NCBI GenBank assembly: GCA_023251255.1
Contig: JAHEZD010000019.1
Span: 1 to 63,012, forward strand
Length of the DNA: 63,012 nt
Direction of reading: 5' to 3'
DNA from: Chitinophagaceae bacterium
GTDB lineage: Bacteria > Bacteroidota > Bacteroidia > Chitinophagales > Chitinophagaceae
The notes below the pieces were generated by a model. It did not search any database, was not told the origin of the DNA, and saw nothing but the letters and a program-made list of their open reading frames with translations. Shown in pieces: positions 47,425 to 56,748 of the stretch. Position 1 is the first letter of the stretch. Each line of letters begins with the position of its first letter. The position numbers and the translations under genes are program-made.

Positions 47425-47886
47425 ATGTTGCAGAAAAAAGATGTTGCGCCAGATTTTACACTCCATGCAACTCCCGACCAAAAAATTAGCCTGTCCGAAT
47501 TCAAAGGACGCAATGTAATCCTCGCATTTTACCCTGCCGATTGGAGCCCTGTATGCAGTGACCAGATGGCATTGTACAATGAGATGCTGAAGTATTTCAA
47601 GCAATATGATGCTGAAATAATGGGGATTTCTGTTGACAGTAAATGGTGCCACTTGGCATTTTCACAATCAAGGAATTTACATTTCCCCTTACTGGCCGAC
47701 TTTGAACCCAAAGGCGAGGTTGCTAAAAAGTATGGTGCCTACAATGAAGCAGAGGGTGAATGCAACAGGGTGCTATTTGTAATCAATAAGGAAGGCATTA
47801 TTGAATGGAGCTACCAATCGCCCATAGCAATCAATCCCGGTGCAGATGGTATATTGGAAGCTTTAGAATCCCTTATCAAAAAATAG
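47425..47886 (+). CDS. Peroxiredoxin (AhpC/TSA, redoxin fold)
   Basis: The protein is 153 aa. APDFTLHATPDQKISLSEFK leads to FYPADWSPVC, in which C44 is the peroxidatic cysteine of the Pxxx(T/S)xxC motif; NRVLFVI carries the conserved arginine. There is no obvious resolving cysteine in the usual C-terminal place, and the CNR cysteine might serve. It reduces peroxides with a thiol donor. The DsbA-like gene follows by 6 nt, so the two form an operon. Confidence 0.9.
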   Translation: MLQKKDVAPDFTLHATPDQKISLSEFKGRNVILAFYPADWSPVCSDQMALYNEMLKYFKQYDAEIMGISVDSKWCHLAFSQSRNLHFPLLADFEPKGEVAKKYGAYNEAEGECNRVLFVINKEGIIEWSYQSPIAINPGADGILEALESLIKK

Positions 47887-47892
47887 AAAAAG

Positions 47893-48408
47893 ATGCTACT
47901 AAAACCAGCGGTTGATAATCATGACCATGTACAGGGCAATACAACAGCCGATTTGATAATCGTAGAGTTTGGGGATTACCAGTGCCCACATTGCGGTGCT
48001 GCCCATCCCATTATTAAGGAGATGATGAACAAATTTGGCAGCCAGACAAAATTTGTGTTCAGGAATTTTCCATTAACAGAAATCCATCCGTTGGCACGTC
48101 CTGCGGCCTTGGCAGCCGAAGCTGCCGCATTGCAGAATAGGTTCTGGGAAATGCACGATGCCATTTTTGAGCACCAACCATTTTTAGCAGAAAACCTCTT
48201 GCTACAACTGGCAGGGAAACTGCAATTGAATATTGATCAATTTAGAAAGGATATACATCAATCAGCATTGGCAGCCAAGGTGGATGGTGATTTTGAAAGC
48301 GGCATGCGGAGCGGGGTAAATGGCACACCCAGCTTTTTTGTTAATGGTAAAAAATTTGATGGTGGTGCGGGAGACCTGTTTGAATTGCTACAATCAAGCA
48401 CCGAATAA
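47893..48408 (+). CDS. DsbA-like thioredoxin-fold protein
   Basis: The protein is 171 aa. EFGDYQCPHCGAAHPIIKEM holds the CPHC active site (C31, C34), and GVNGTPSFFVNGK has the cis-proline loop. RPAALAAEAAALQNRFWEMH is the helical insertion of DsbA. No signal peptide is visible, so a cytoplasmic place is likely and it may act as reductant or isomerase with the peroxiredoxin rather than as a periplasmic oxidase. Confidence 0.88.
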   Translation: MLLKPAVDNHDHVQGNTTADLIIVEFGDYQCPHCGAAHPIIKEMMNKFGSQTKFVFRNFPLTEIHPLARPAALAAEAAALQNRFWEMHDAIFEHQPFLAENLLLQLAGKLQLNIDQFRKDIHQSALAAKVDGDFESGMRSGVNGTPSFFVNGKKFDGGAGDLFELLQSSTE

Positions 48409-48540
48409 TTTTTTGGAACAACTTAATAGTTCTTTATGACTATTCGTATGTGGGAAAGCATGTCAGATTGAGTAAACGAATGTTTGCTTCGCAAAAAAGC
48501 ACATTGAACCTGCCTGCCGGCAAAGGCAGGGATGACAGTT

Positions 48541-48614
48541 AACCACTAAGACCTCTAAGGGCACTAAGTTGAAAAACTACGTTTTTCCCTTTGTGTGCTT
48601 TGTGTCTTTGTGGT
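48541..48614. repeat. Imperfect inverted intergenic repeat
   Basis: AACCACTAAGACC on the left pairs loosely with TTTGTGTCTTTGTGGT on the right. This kind of ACCACTAAG/CTTTGTGGT element is spread in Bacteroidota genomes. The rest of 48409-48838 has no gene; a CTGCCTGCCGGCAAAGGCAG hairpin lies just before it. Confidence 0.5.
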
Positions 48615-48838
48615 AAAATAAAAATCATTTGTTTACAAATGGTTTTCAATATCTTATACTAACTGTTATTGACAGCTTCTCGAAACCGTATTCAAGTTGT
48701 GCTTTACGCTCATCATATCTGTCTTTGCGGGCCGGCAGGCCTCGAGAACCTAAGTATGACAACGGAAATTGTCAATGCTTTCCTACATGCGGATGGTCAA
48801 TTAGTTCTTCATTAAATAACAATTTAAAACTAAAACAA

Positions 48839-49660
48839 ATGAGCAAGATTACCGTAAAAGACGGCACCGAAATTTATTACAAGGATTGGGGCACAGGCCA
48901 ACCAATTGTATTCCATCATGGATGGCCATTATCTGGCGATGATTGGGATGCACAGATGATGTTTTTCCTGGAAAAAGGGTTCAGGGTCATTGCGCACGAC
49001 CGCAGGGGGCATGGGCGTTCCACTCAAACAAGCACAGGCAATGACATGGATACCTATGCAGCAGATGTGGCAGCACTTACAACCGCACTTGATTTAAAAA
49101 ATGCCATACATATTGGCCACTCCACAGGTGGTGGGGAAGTGATCCGTTACGCTGCAAAATACGGAGAGGGCCGCGTGGCCAAAGCCGTATTGATCAGTGC
49201 TGTGACGCCAATCATGGTACAAAATGAAAAGAACCCGGATGGTGTTCCCCTATCCATATTTGACGGAATACGCTTGGGCACAGCAACACAAAGGCCACAG
49301 TTTTTCAAGGATTTTACTGTAGCATTTTATGGGTACAATCGTGAAGGTGCAAAAGTATCGCAAGGCATACAGGACAATTGGTGGCGCCAAGGAATGATGG
49401 GCGGCATAAAAGCGCATTATGACTGTATCAAGGCTTTTTCAGAAACTGATTTCACAGAAGACCTGAAGAGCGTTGATATACCCGTACTGGTGTTGCATGG
49501 TGAAGACGACCAAATTGTTCCCTTTCCACTTTCAGGAGCAAAAGCCGTAAAGCTTTTAAAGAATGGGAAGCTGATTTCATACCCGGGCTTTCCACATGGG
49601 ATGCCTACTACGGAGGCTGCTACCATCAATGCAGATTTGTTGGCGTTCATTCAATCTTAG
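48839..49660 (+). CDS. Alpha/beta hydrolase, chloroperoxidase-like
   Basis: The frame opens at 48629, but ATG 48839 (MSKITVKDGTEIYYKDWGTG) is the conserved start, giving 273 aa. The oxyanion segment is HHGWPLSGDDW, the nucleophile is S95 in GHSTGGGE, the acid is D224 in HGEDDQIVP, and the base is H253 in FPHGMP. This is the non-haem chloroperoxidase/esterase group. A peroxidase side activity is known in the family; the natural substrate is unknown. Confidence 0.92.
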   Translation: MSKITVKDGTEIYYKDWGTGQPIVFHHGWPLSGDDWDAQMMFFLEKGFRVIAHDRRGHGRSTQTSTGNDMDTYAADVAALTTALDLKNAIHIGHSTGGGEVIRYAAKYGEGRVAKAVLISAVTPIMVQNEKNPDGVPLSIFDGIRLGTATQRPQFFKDFTVAFYGYNREGAKVSQGIQDNWWRQGMMGGIKAHYDCIKAFSETDFTEDLKSVDIPVLVLHGEDDQIVPFPLSGAKAVKLLKNGKLISYPGFPHGMPTTEAATINADLLAFIQS

Positions 49661-49770
49661 TGGATAAAATAATCATACCATAAGACGAAAATAAAGATAG
49701 CCGTCATCAGTCATGTTGGTGGCTATCTTTTATTAGTGAACCACCGTACATTCGATTCAAAAATAGATGT

Positions 49771-50289
49771 ATGCCTGTACATGTTGCCATTACCCGAAAA
49801 GTATTGCCCGGTAAAGAAGAGGAATTTACAGAAGCATTGCGGAAATTCCTGGGGGAGTCCTTCTCGCATGATGGTGTCCATGGTGCAGGAATGATTACTG
49901 CCCTGCCTGGCACCGGCGGCAGGGAAATAGGCATTCTACGGACCTTTAAAGACAAGGCAGAAAGGGATGCATTCTATCATTCAGCAGTGTTTAAAAAATG
50001 GGAGGCCTATGCTTCAACAGTTACCGAAGAACCAGTTTATCGTGACCTGACCGGGCTGGAAGCATGGTTCCGTTCACCATTGCCACCACCACGTTGGAAG
50101 ATGGCCATTGCAACACTATGCGGTGTTTTCCCCACAAGCATCTTTCTTTCATTTACTATTGGTAAATTAACCCAACATCTACCACTTTTAATTCGCCTCT
50201 TTTGTATTGCAGTTTGTATGGTAGCATTGCTCACATGGGTGGTAATGCCGGTTCTAATTAAGCTGTTGAAGCATTGGCTAAAAGCGTGA
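49771..50289 (+). CDS. Antibiotic-biosynthesis-monooxygenase-like protein with two membrane helices
   Basis: The protein is 172 aa. Residues 1-95 (HVAITRKVLPGKEEEFTEAL, GREIGILRTFKDKAERDAFY) form an ABM-type ferredoxin fold. Two membrane helices follow (MAIATLCGVFPTSIFLSF and LFCIAVCMVALLTWVVM). ABM domains with such a tail are known in bacteria but their role is not clear; binding of a small molecule at the membrane is likely. Confidence 0.85.
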   Translation: MPVHVAITRKVLPGKEEEFTEALRKFLGESFSHDGVHGAGMITALPGTGGREIGILRTFKDKAERDAFYHSAVFKKWEAYASTVTEEPVYRDLTGLEAWFRSPLPPPRWKMAIATLCGVFPTSIFLSFTIGKLTQHLPLLIRLFCIAVCMVALLTWVVMPVLIKLLKHWLKA

Positions 50290-50435
50290 ATATTTATTAG
50301 TGCGCTGTCTCAGCAGGGAAGTATTCCATGTATGCTTATGTAGGCCCCTGCACAAATAAATGCAATTTTAAAAATGCTGTACCCTTTAGGGGGCTGGTTC
50401 AACATTATCGGGGTATGCTTTGTATGCACAATCAG

Positions 50436-50443
50436 TAATTTTG
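50436..50443 (+). promoter_or_regulatory. TAnnTTTG-type -7 element
   Basis: TAATTTTG fits the Bacteroidota -7 box exactly. No -33 TTTG at 19-21 bp was found; a TTTG lies only 13 bp upstream. The box is 19 bp before a small frame that is followed by a terminator. Confidence 0.4.
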
Positions 50444-50462
50444 TGGCTAAATATCCTATTTC

Positions 50463-50555
50463 ATGAGTACACATATACCTACAAAGGTTTCTGGTGAAAT
50501 TCCAAATAATGAGGTACTCATGTACCTGAGCGAGAAACTGGTTGAATTGAGTTAA
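50463..50555 (+). CDS. Possible 30-aa peptide
   Basis: MSTHIPTKVSGEIPNNEVLM then YLSEKLVELS. It has no known family. It is supported only by its place between a TAATTTTG box and a strong terminator starting 15 nt after its stop. The same unit could instead be a small RNA of about 150 nt. Confidence 0.35.
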   Translation: MSTHIPTKVSGEIPNNEVLMYLSEKLVELS

Positions 50556-50569
50556 CCCGTTCTCAATGG

Positions 50570-50607
50570 CAATCCGCCAGCATACTTGATGGCGGATTGT
50601 TTTTTTG
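50570..50607 (+). terminator. Rho-independent terminator
   Basis: A 10-bp perfect stem (CAATCCGCCA with TGGCGGATTG) is followed by seven T. Confidence 0.85.
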
Positions 50608-50755
50608 TAGGTGTCCCCACTTCTTATTGAACATGGTATGGGCAAACAGCGCCAAGCAGTCCACTTCATAGGCGGCTGTTATAAATGTCACAAAAGACAA
50701 CATTTCTTCACCCAACTTATCTATTTTTATGTTGCAACCGACTATCCGGTTAACT

Positions 50756-51157
50756 ATGCACATGAACCAGCCGTACATCCTTTTCGTTGATGATGATCCA
50801 GATGAGATAGACATTGCAATGGAACTCTTTCGTGAATCCGGTATGGAAGACCACATGCAATCTGCCCGTAGCGGCATGGATGCATTGGCATTCCTGGAAC
50901 AGGCACATGCCAGCAGTACACTGCCAGCCATGTTGGTACTCGACATCAATATGCCCAGAATGGACGGGATGGAAACACTCAGGGCAATCAAGGATGCAAA
51001 CAAATTCCATTCGGTGCAGGTGTACATGCATTCAACAGCCGCAGACCAGGCCACCGAAGCAGTATGCCTATTGCTGGGTGCAACGGGCTTCATACGCAAA
51101 GGCATGGACAATGAAGGTATGAGGAAACTGGTAATGCTCATACAGGAGATGGTCTAG
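50756..51157 (+). CDS. Stand-alone receiver domain (CheY-like)
   Basis: The product is 133 aa from ATG 50756 (MHMNQPYILFVDDDPDEIDI); ATG 50729 is an alternative. The acid pair is D12/D13, the phosphorylated residue is D63 in VLDINMP, the Ser/Thr is in VYMHSTA and the lysine in FIRKG. There is no output domain, so it should pass phosphate or act by protein contact. No kinase gene is directly beside it. Confidence 0.88.
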   Translation: MHMNQPYILFVDDDPDEIDIAMELFRESGMEDHMQSARSGMDALAFLEQAHASSTLPAMLVLDINMPRMDGMETLRAIKDANKFHSVQVYMHSTAADQATEAVCLLLGATGFIRKGMDNEGMRKLVMLIQEMV

Positions 51158-51207
51158 GTTAAACCCCGGTACAGGCAGGTTGTTGAACAGTACGTTACTT
51201 AATAATT

Positions 51208-51379
51208 GATGTTACGCAGAGATTGTGGGAATGATGTCAGCCTGAGGCCCTCGAAGGCGATTTTCGTTTCTAAGCTGGTTTCCACAACACTTCGACAAGC
51301 TCCTTTATAACATTGCTCAATTCCCATGAAAACATCGGGACAGGCTATGACATCAGTATTTGAAATTTTGCGTAACATC
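51208..51379. repeat. Nested inverted repeat
   Basis: Outer arms GATGTTACGCA (51208-51218) and TGCGTAACATC (51369-51379) are perfect. Inner arms TGATGTCAGCCT (51232) and AGGCTATGACATCA (51342-51355) lie at the same 24-bp offset. It also has ACTTCGACAAGCTC-type sequence common in intergenic repeats. After it, 51390-51480 is low-complexity (TTTCGCCCTTC units). Confidence 0.65.
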
Positions 51380-51477
51380 AGTTAATATAACCCCACCTTC
51401 GGTCCTCAATCCTTAGCCCTCAGACTTCGGCCTTCTACCCTTCACCTTTCGCCCTTCGCCTTTCACCTTTCGCCCTT

Positions 51478-54060
51478 CTACTGCTGCACACTCTCTGTTG
51501 CACTGTTATCCCCGTTACTGCTCTTCCGCTTAAAAAGTGAAACATCCAATTTACCGAAGCGGTAAGTGAAATTGAGTTTCAGCATTTGGGGGTCACGCAG
51601 GCGGCTATAGGTCTGCGTAAAATAGTCGCTGCTGGAATACTGTGTGTTGATACGGGTCCTGAAAATATCCGTAATGCTCAATGATACCGATGCAGCATTG
51701 TTTTTCAGGAAGCTCTTCTTAATGGCAAGGTCCATTCCCCATGATGGGCTGATGTATCCCTGCGAAGAGCTTTGGCTCTGCATCATGGGTGGGCCGCCCA
51801 TACTACCGCCTGTACTCACAGGTAAATTGGTTTTTGATTGATAGGTAGCGGTCAACTGCACGGCAAAATTGGAGGGCAGTTTGAAGTTGCTATTGAACTT
51901 TCCAAACAGGCTCCACATGGCATCTGAACCGTTGGTGGTTACATTGCTGGTATTGATCTTGGAATTGTACAGGTTCAGGTTGGTACTGATGTCCCACCAT
52001 TTGGTAAGCGTATTCAATAGGGTTGCTTCTGCACCCGCAGTATAGCTGGAATTGGCGTTGATATAGGTATTGATCAGCGCTGTACTGCCACTTACTGCAT
52101 CTGTTTCCTGCGACAGGTAACGGGTAATCAGGTTGTCGGTGTGTTTATAGTATAAGGAGGCCAAGAATGTATTGCTCTTTTGGAATGTTTTTAAGTACGA
52201 TAATTCAACGGATTGCGTAAACTCAGGTACAAGGTTAGGGTTGCCACGGGTAATATTCAATTTATCCGTATAATCAGTAAAAGGGATCAATTGAAAAAAG
52301 TTGGGCCTGTTAATGCGGCGGCTGTAACTCAACTGCAGCTCTTGGCGGTTCTGTAGTTTCTGGCTCAGGAAAACCGATGGGAACAAACTTACGGGGTAGC
52401 TGTTCTTGAATGTTTCACCGGTATTGGTAAGGGTACCGTTATAATTGGAGCTTTCCGCACGCACACCCAATTTATAACTGAAATCCTTAATGCTGTTACT
52501 GTAAGTGGCATAGGCAGCATATACGTTATCGGTATTCTTATAATTGCTTGTAGCAGATGGGATGATCAAATATTGCTTGGCACTATCGCTGTATAAATAA
52601 TTGTCGTTTACATTCACCCTGTTACGGATGGCAGCCCTTGCACCGGCCTCCAATTTGGCCGTTTTGCTTAGCGGCAGGGTATAGTCTGACTGTACCACAA
52701 AATTCCTATCGCTACCGGAGCCCAAGGCTGTTTGCAAGGAGGTACTATTGATAGCGCCATTGGTGCCAAAGTAGTCGGTAGTGTACAATGAACTGTTGTT
52801 GCTCTTGCCACCAAAATAATTGGCATCCACTGTAAGTTCCTCCCCTTGTTTGGGGAAAGTATGTTTAAATCCAAGTACCAGCCCCTGGCCATTGAATTCC
52901 CTTGTACCCGTGGTCAACCGTTGGCTCAAGGAACTGATCTTCCCACTGCTGTACAAACTATCGGTGTTGATGCCAATGGTTTCGTATGGGCTGAATTCGC
53001 CATGCACTCTTATGCCCGATAAGGAGAAGGTGGTCCTATTGGTAGCAAAATAGTCCAGCCCCAGTTTGGCAAACAGGAAGCCACCTTGGTTCTTATTGTA
53101 ATTGCTTTGCGAAGTGATGGTCTGCGGCGTTACCAGTTGGCTAATGCGTTCCGTGGTACCCGTGGTGCGGTCCTTGTTTTGGTTGCCATTGATGGAAGCA
53201 CTGAGGTTGATCTTGCCCTGCCTAACATTGAAGTCGGCACCGCCATTTAGGCCGCCCCGTTTATCAACCCCGGCCCTTACATTGCCATTGTACCCCGTCT
53301 TCTTGTTTTTCTTCAGTACAATGTTCAGTATACCGGCACCGCCGCCAGATGCATCATATTTGGCAGAGGGATTGGAAATCACTTCCACACTTTCTATGGC
53401 ATCTGCCGGTATCTGGTCCAGCGTTAATGTGGTGGGCCTGCCATCCACCAGCAATTGCGGTGCACTGTTGCGCATGGTAATATTGCCATCAATATCCACA
53501 TTCACGGATGGCACATTGCGCATCACATCCACACCCGTACCACCAGCACTCATAATGTTCTTTTCCACGTTGAATATTTTTTTGTCCGCACTCAGTTTTA
53601 TGGTAGGTATGGTAGCCGTTACGGTTACCGATTGCAGGTCTTCTGCATTGGCTGTCATCTTGACCTTACCAAGGTCCTTATCTGTTGTTGGCGGCTGCAT
53701 GGTGCCATCCGCATTCTTATTGAACAGGTTAATGGGCAGTTGGTATTCCTTGAACCCAATACTGCTTATCTTCAACGTGTACCTGCCCTTTAGGGCCACT
53801 TCTTCAAAACTGAAATCCCCGTTGGCCTGGGTAATGGCAGATTTGTACAGCAACTGCTTTGCCTTTTTGGTAACGGTATCCATTTTGTTCTCCATCAACA
53901 ATACAGTAGCGTCAGCCATTGATTTGCCATTGTTATCAGTCACGTTACCATAAATGTGTACGGAGCTGTTGCCACCAGGTTTCAGTCCTGCTGGGGGCAT
54001 CTGTGCAAATAAGCTACTGCCCGCCAGTACCATTTCAATCAATAACAATAAATGTTTCAT
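51478..54060 (-). CDS. TonB-linked outer-membrane beta-barrel protein
   Basis: The protein is 860 aa with signal MKHLLLLIEMVLAGSSLFAQ. A carboxypeptidase-regulatory-like domain (IYGNVTDNNGKSMADATVLL to SSIGFKEY) is followed by a plug (VDVMRNVPSVNVDIDGNITM, SAPQLLVDGRPTTLTLDQIP, then DAIESVEVISNPSAKYDASG) and a 22-strand-like barrel of the OMP_b-brl_3 type (VELSYLKTFQKSNTFLASLY). No SusD partner is nearby. Its neighbours upstream are a LytTR regulator and kinase on the same strand, which may control it. Ligand unknown; the group is often linked to siderophore or peptide uptake. Confidence 0.9.
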   Translation of the reverse strand: MKHLLLLIEMVLAGSSLFAQMPPAGLKPGGNSSVHIYGNVTDNNGKSMADATVLLMENKMDTVTKKAKQLLYKSAITQANGDFSFEEVALKGRYTLKISSIGFKEYQLPINLFNKNADGTMQPPTTDKDLGKVKMTANAEDLQSVTVTATIPTIKLSADKKIFNVEKNIMSAGGTGVDVMRNVPSVNVDIDGNITMRNSAPQLLVDGRPTTLTLDQIPADAIESVEVISNPSAKYDASGGGAGILNIVLKKNKKTGYNGNVRAGVDKRGGLNGGADFNVRQGKINLSASINGNQNKDRTTGTTERISQLVTPQTITSQSNYNKNQGGFLFAKLGLDYFATNRTTFSLSGIRVHGEFSPYETIGINTDSLYSSGKISSLSQRLTTGTREFNGQGLVLGFKHTFPKQGEELTVDANYFGGKSNNSSLYTTDYFGTNGAINSTSLQTALGSGSDRNFVVQSDYTLPLSKTAKLEAGARAAIRNRVNVNDNYLYSDSAKQYLIIPSATSNYKNTDNVYAAYATYSNSIKDFSYKLGVRAESSNYNGTLTNTGETFKNSYPVSLFPSVFLSQKLQNRQELQLSYSRRINRPNFFQLIPFTDYTDKLNITRGNPNLVPEFTQSVELSYLKTFQKSNTFLASLYYKHTDNLITRYLSQETDAVSGSTALINTYINANSSYTAGAEATLLNTLTKWWDISTNLNLYNSKINTSNVTTNGSDAMWSLFGKFNSNFKLPSNFAVQLTATYQSKTNLPVSTGGSMGGPPMMQSQSSSQGYISPSWGMDLAIKKSFLKNNAASVSLSITDIFRTRINTQYSSSDYFTQTYSRLRDPQMLKLNFTYRFGKLDVSLFKRKSSNGDNSATESVQQ

Positions 54061-54178
54061 GTTTCAATATTTATGTAAAACTATCCAGCCTGTACGGGGT
54101 GGTAGGGGCAAAAGAGATGAGACGGGGGAATGTTGCGACCAAATGGCAATAGGGGAGGTGACGTGTTGGAGGAGGGCG

Positions 54179-54886
54179 TCACTTAGCAGTAAGTGCAGCA
54201 ATGGCATCACGGTAATGCTCGCTAACGGGCAGTTCAAGGCTATCAATAAACAAACTGGTCTTGCGGATGGAGGTAATGAAGGAGACGCCCACAATATAGG
54301 ATTTGTGTATCCGTATAAATAAGCTGGAGGGCAGCAGGTCTTCCATGGCTTTCATGGGCATACGTGTTACCACGGGTTTTGAAGTGCTTCTCAAATGCAG
54401 CTTGATGTAATCCTTGAGGCCCTCGATATACACAATATCGGTAATGGTTATTTTTACCTGGCTGTATTCCACATTTACAAAGAAGTATCCCGGATTTGCA
54501 GGAGCGGAGCTTTCTTTTGGTGCATGCTTCAGTTCAAATAGCTCCTTTGCTTTATAGCAGGCTTTGATAAAGCGGTCCAGTGCCACGGGTTTTACCAGGT
54601 AATCGGTGACATCCAAATTGAAGCCTTCCAGTGCATATTTCTCGTAGGCTGTTATTAATATGAACATGGGCTTTACCGTCATGCTCTGTATCAACTGCAG
54701 GCCAGTAAGCCCGGGCATCTGTATATCCAGAAAAATAAGGTCCACGGGTTGTTGCTCCATTATTTGCAGTGCTTCCATCGCATTGTCGCAGGCAGCTACC
54801 AATTGCAGGAAGGGTACCTTGCTGATATTGTCCTGCAATAGTTCCAGTGCAAGCGGCTCGTCGTCTATGGCAATGCAGCGTATCAT
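54179..54886 (-). CDS. LytTR family response regulator
   Basis: The protein is 235 aa. The receiver has DDE at 8-10, D54 in FLDIQMPG and VKP near residue 100. The C-terminal half is a LytTR DNA-binding domain (IVYIEGLKDYIKLHL, FIRIHKSYIVG). Its ATG overlaps the kinase stop by 4 nt (ATGA). It ends 118 nt before the outer-membrane protein gene, which could be its target. Confidence 0.93.
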   Translation of the reverse strand: MIRCIAIDDEPLALELLQDNISKVPFLQLVAACDNAMEALQIMEQQPVDLIFLDIQMPGLTGLQLIQSMTVKPMFILITAYEKYALEGFNLDVTDYLVKPVALDRFIKACYKAKELFELKHAPKESSAPANPGYFFVNVEYSQVKITITDIVYIEGLKDYIKLHLRSTSKPVVTRMPMKAMEDLLPSSLFIRIHKSYIVGVSFITSIRKTSLFIDSLELPVSEHYRDAIAALTAK

Positions 54887-55932
54887 GAGTGCAAATGTAG
54901 TAGAAGTGAGATGCTGAAAATACCACCGTCCTTGGTGATGTCCAGTTCATGTTTATTGGCATACAATAGCTCCAGGCGGCGCTGAACGTTGGATAGGCCA
55001 ATGCCACTAGCATTGTCCTTTATGTCAACGGAGGTTGGGTCGTACCTGTTCCTCACTGTAAAGTACAGTATATGGTCCAGTGCATAGAGGTTAATGTCAA
55101 TTTGAGCTTGGCCAATCATGCCCGTACCGTGCTTAAAGGCATTCTCCACAAAGGGTATCAGCAGCATCGGTTCGATCTCGTATGGTTGGTCAGCAGGTTT
55201 CAAGGATACATTCAGTTGCAGGTTCTTGCCAAAGCGTTGTTTCTGCAGGTCAATATAGCTTTCCAGGTATTCCGTTTCCTTTTCCAATGACACTTTTTGT
55301 TCCCCTGTTTCGTACAGCATATAGCGCATTAGGGAAGACAGTTTGATGAGTGAAGGCTCCAACAGGTCAGACTGTTTCCTTGCAAGGGCCACCATATTAT
55401 TGAGCACATTGAACATGAAATGCGGGTTCACCTGCGAACGTAAAAGCGATAGCTCTGTTTTCAGGTTCTCGCTCTCCCGTTCCCTTGCCAGTTGATCAAA
55501 GGTGATTTTGTCTTTGATCGTTTTATAGGCAATGCTGCAGGCCAGTATGAACAGGAAAACAAAAGTGCAGAAGGGAATATGCTTGCGCAGGGTAAGGTGG
55601 GTATCGGTATAGCTAAATTGCCTCATCACCAGCCACGACAATAAGGTGAAGCAGGCAAAGCAGCACAGCACGGTAGCCACATACAGCAAGTAACTTTTCT
55701 TATAGAACAGGCGTACCATCAGCACAGCCGCGTTCAAGTAAAAGAAGCCAATGAGCAACAGGTCATTGAAACGGGCGGCCATAAAGCTGCCGATAGTGGT
55801 TACCGGTTCTGCATGTTGGTGCTCGTTCGGGTCATGCGAAGGCCGGAGCAGGGAAGGCAATGAAAAAAGCAGTATCCATGCCGCCACATGCATCAATACC
55901 ACCAGCCCCTTTTTGTATTTCCCCTTCTTCAT
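54883..55932 (-). CDS. LytS-like sensor histidine kinase
   Basis: The protein is 349 aa. Four membrane helices lie at about 12-28, 55-73, 83-103 and 119-136. A short coiled coil leads to the His_kinase motif SQVNPHFMFNVLNNM (H171) and to the N box FVENAFKHG and ASGIGLSNVQRRL of the ATP domain. It is the sensor of the LytTR regulator in the same operon; the signal is unknown. Confidence 0.92.
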   Translation of the reverse strand: MKKGKYKKGLVVLMHVAAWILLFSLPSLLRPSHDPNEHQHAEPVTTIGSFMAARFNDLLLIGFFYLNAAVLMVRLFYKKSYLLYVATVLCCFACFTLLSWLVMRQFSYTDTHLTLRKHIPFCTFVFLFILACSIAYKTIKDKITFDQLARERESENLKTELSLLRSQVNPHFMFNVLNNMVALARKQSDLLEPSLIKLSSLMRYMLYETGEQKVSLEKETEYLESYIDLQKQRFGKNLQLNVSLKPADQPYEIEPMLLIPFVENAFKHGTGMIGQAQIDINLYALDHILYFTVRNRYDPTSVDIKDNASGIGLSNVQRRLELLYANKHELDITKDGGIFSISLLLHLHS

Positions 55933-56260
55933 GCTGCTAAATTACTTACTGCAAAATGGAATACACAAAATACGGCCATCAATGCGACGAAATGCCGAAT
56001 TGGTGAGACGAAAGAGGAGGGAGGGATTTTTGATGGAGGAGGAAGAAGGTTAATTGGTTATCCCGATGTTTTATCGGGAGGTTAATTGGTGATTATGGAG
56101 GAGGATAGAGGATGTATGATGTGTGATTTTTAGATATTGGATGCTAGATACTGGATGTTAGTGAAGGAGGTGAAAGGTGTAGGGTTTAGGGTGGATGGAG
56201 AAGATTGGTGGGGAGGGATGAAGGATGCTTGCGGTTGCTTGTTAATTAGATAAAGGGTTT
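55933..56260. other. Intergenic region with purine-rich low-complexity sequence
   Basis: No gene. GGAGG/GATGG-type repeats run over 56030-56230, with a palindrome-like TATCCCGATGTTTTATCGGGA at about 56059. Confidence 0.5.
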
Positions 56261-56698
56261 CTATTTCAAGCTCATTAAAAGCTCCGTTTCCAATTTGGTA
56301 TCGTCGTTTGTCCAGTGTCCATAAATCTCCATGTATGGTAATGTAGTCTCGAAACCTTTGCGCTTTAATTCATCCCTCATATGCTGTCCCACTTGTTTTA
56401 TTAAGCTATAGGGGCCAATATGCTTGTAGTATGCATATTTGGTAAGGGTAATGGTTCTTTCTTCCAGTCCAGTGTTATGTTCGGGAATACCGTTCAGTTC
56501 CACTCCTGCAAACACTTTTTCATCCTGTTCGTATACCCAGATATTGAGCCCTTTGTTGTTGAGGTTGTTTGATTTGACTACCTGCCACATTTTGTCCATT
56601 AGTTTAAAAGCAGTTCCAGCATAATCCTTATTTACGGCTATTCCTGAAAACCCGTGAATATCTACTAGGAAATTTTTGTTGATGATTTCTACGTTCAT
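56261..56698 (-). CDS. GyrI-like / AraC effector-binding domain protein
   Basis: The protein is 145 aa. FSGIAVNKDYAGTAFKLMDK and LNIWVYEQDEKVFAGVEL, then KYAYYKHIGPYSLIK and PYMEIYGHW, match the stand-alone GyrI-like small-molecule-binding domain (a duplicated SHS2 fold). There is no DNA-binding part. It may bind hydrophobic compounds. It is the leftmost of the same-strand small genes in this region. Confidence 0.85.
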   Translation of the reverse strand: MNVEIINKNFLVDIHGFSGIAVNKDYAGTAFKLMDKMWQVVKSNNLNNKGLNIWVYEQDEKVFAGVELNGIPEHNTGLEERTITLTKYAYYKHIGPYSLIKQVGQHMRDELKRKGFETTLPYMEIYGHWTNDDTKLETELLMSLK

Positions 56699-56748
56699 GG
56701 TCCAGTGTTATAAGGAGGTTTATATTGGGGAGCCCAATCGTAATCCGG

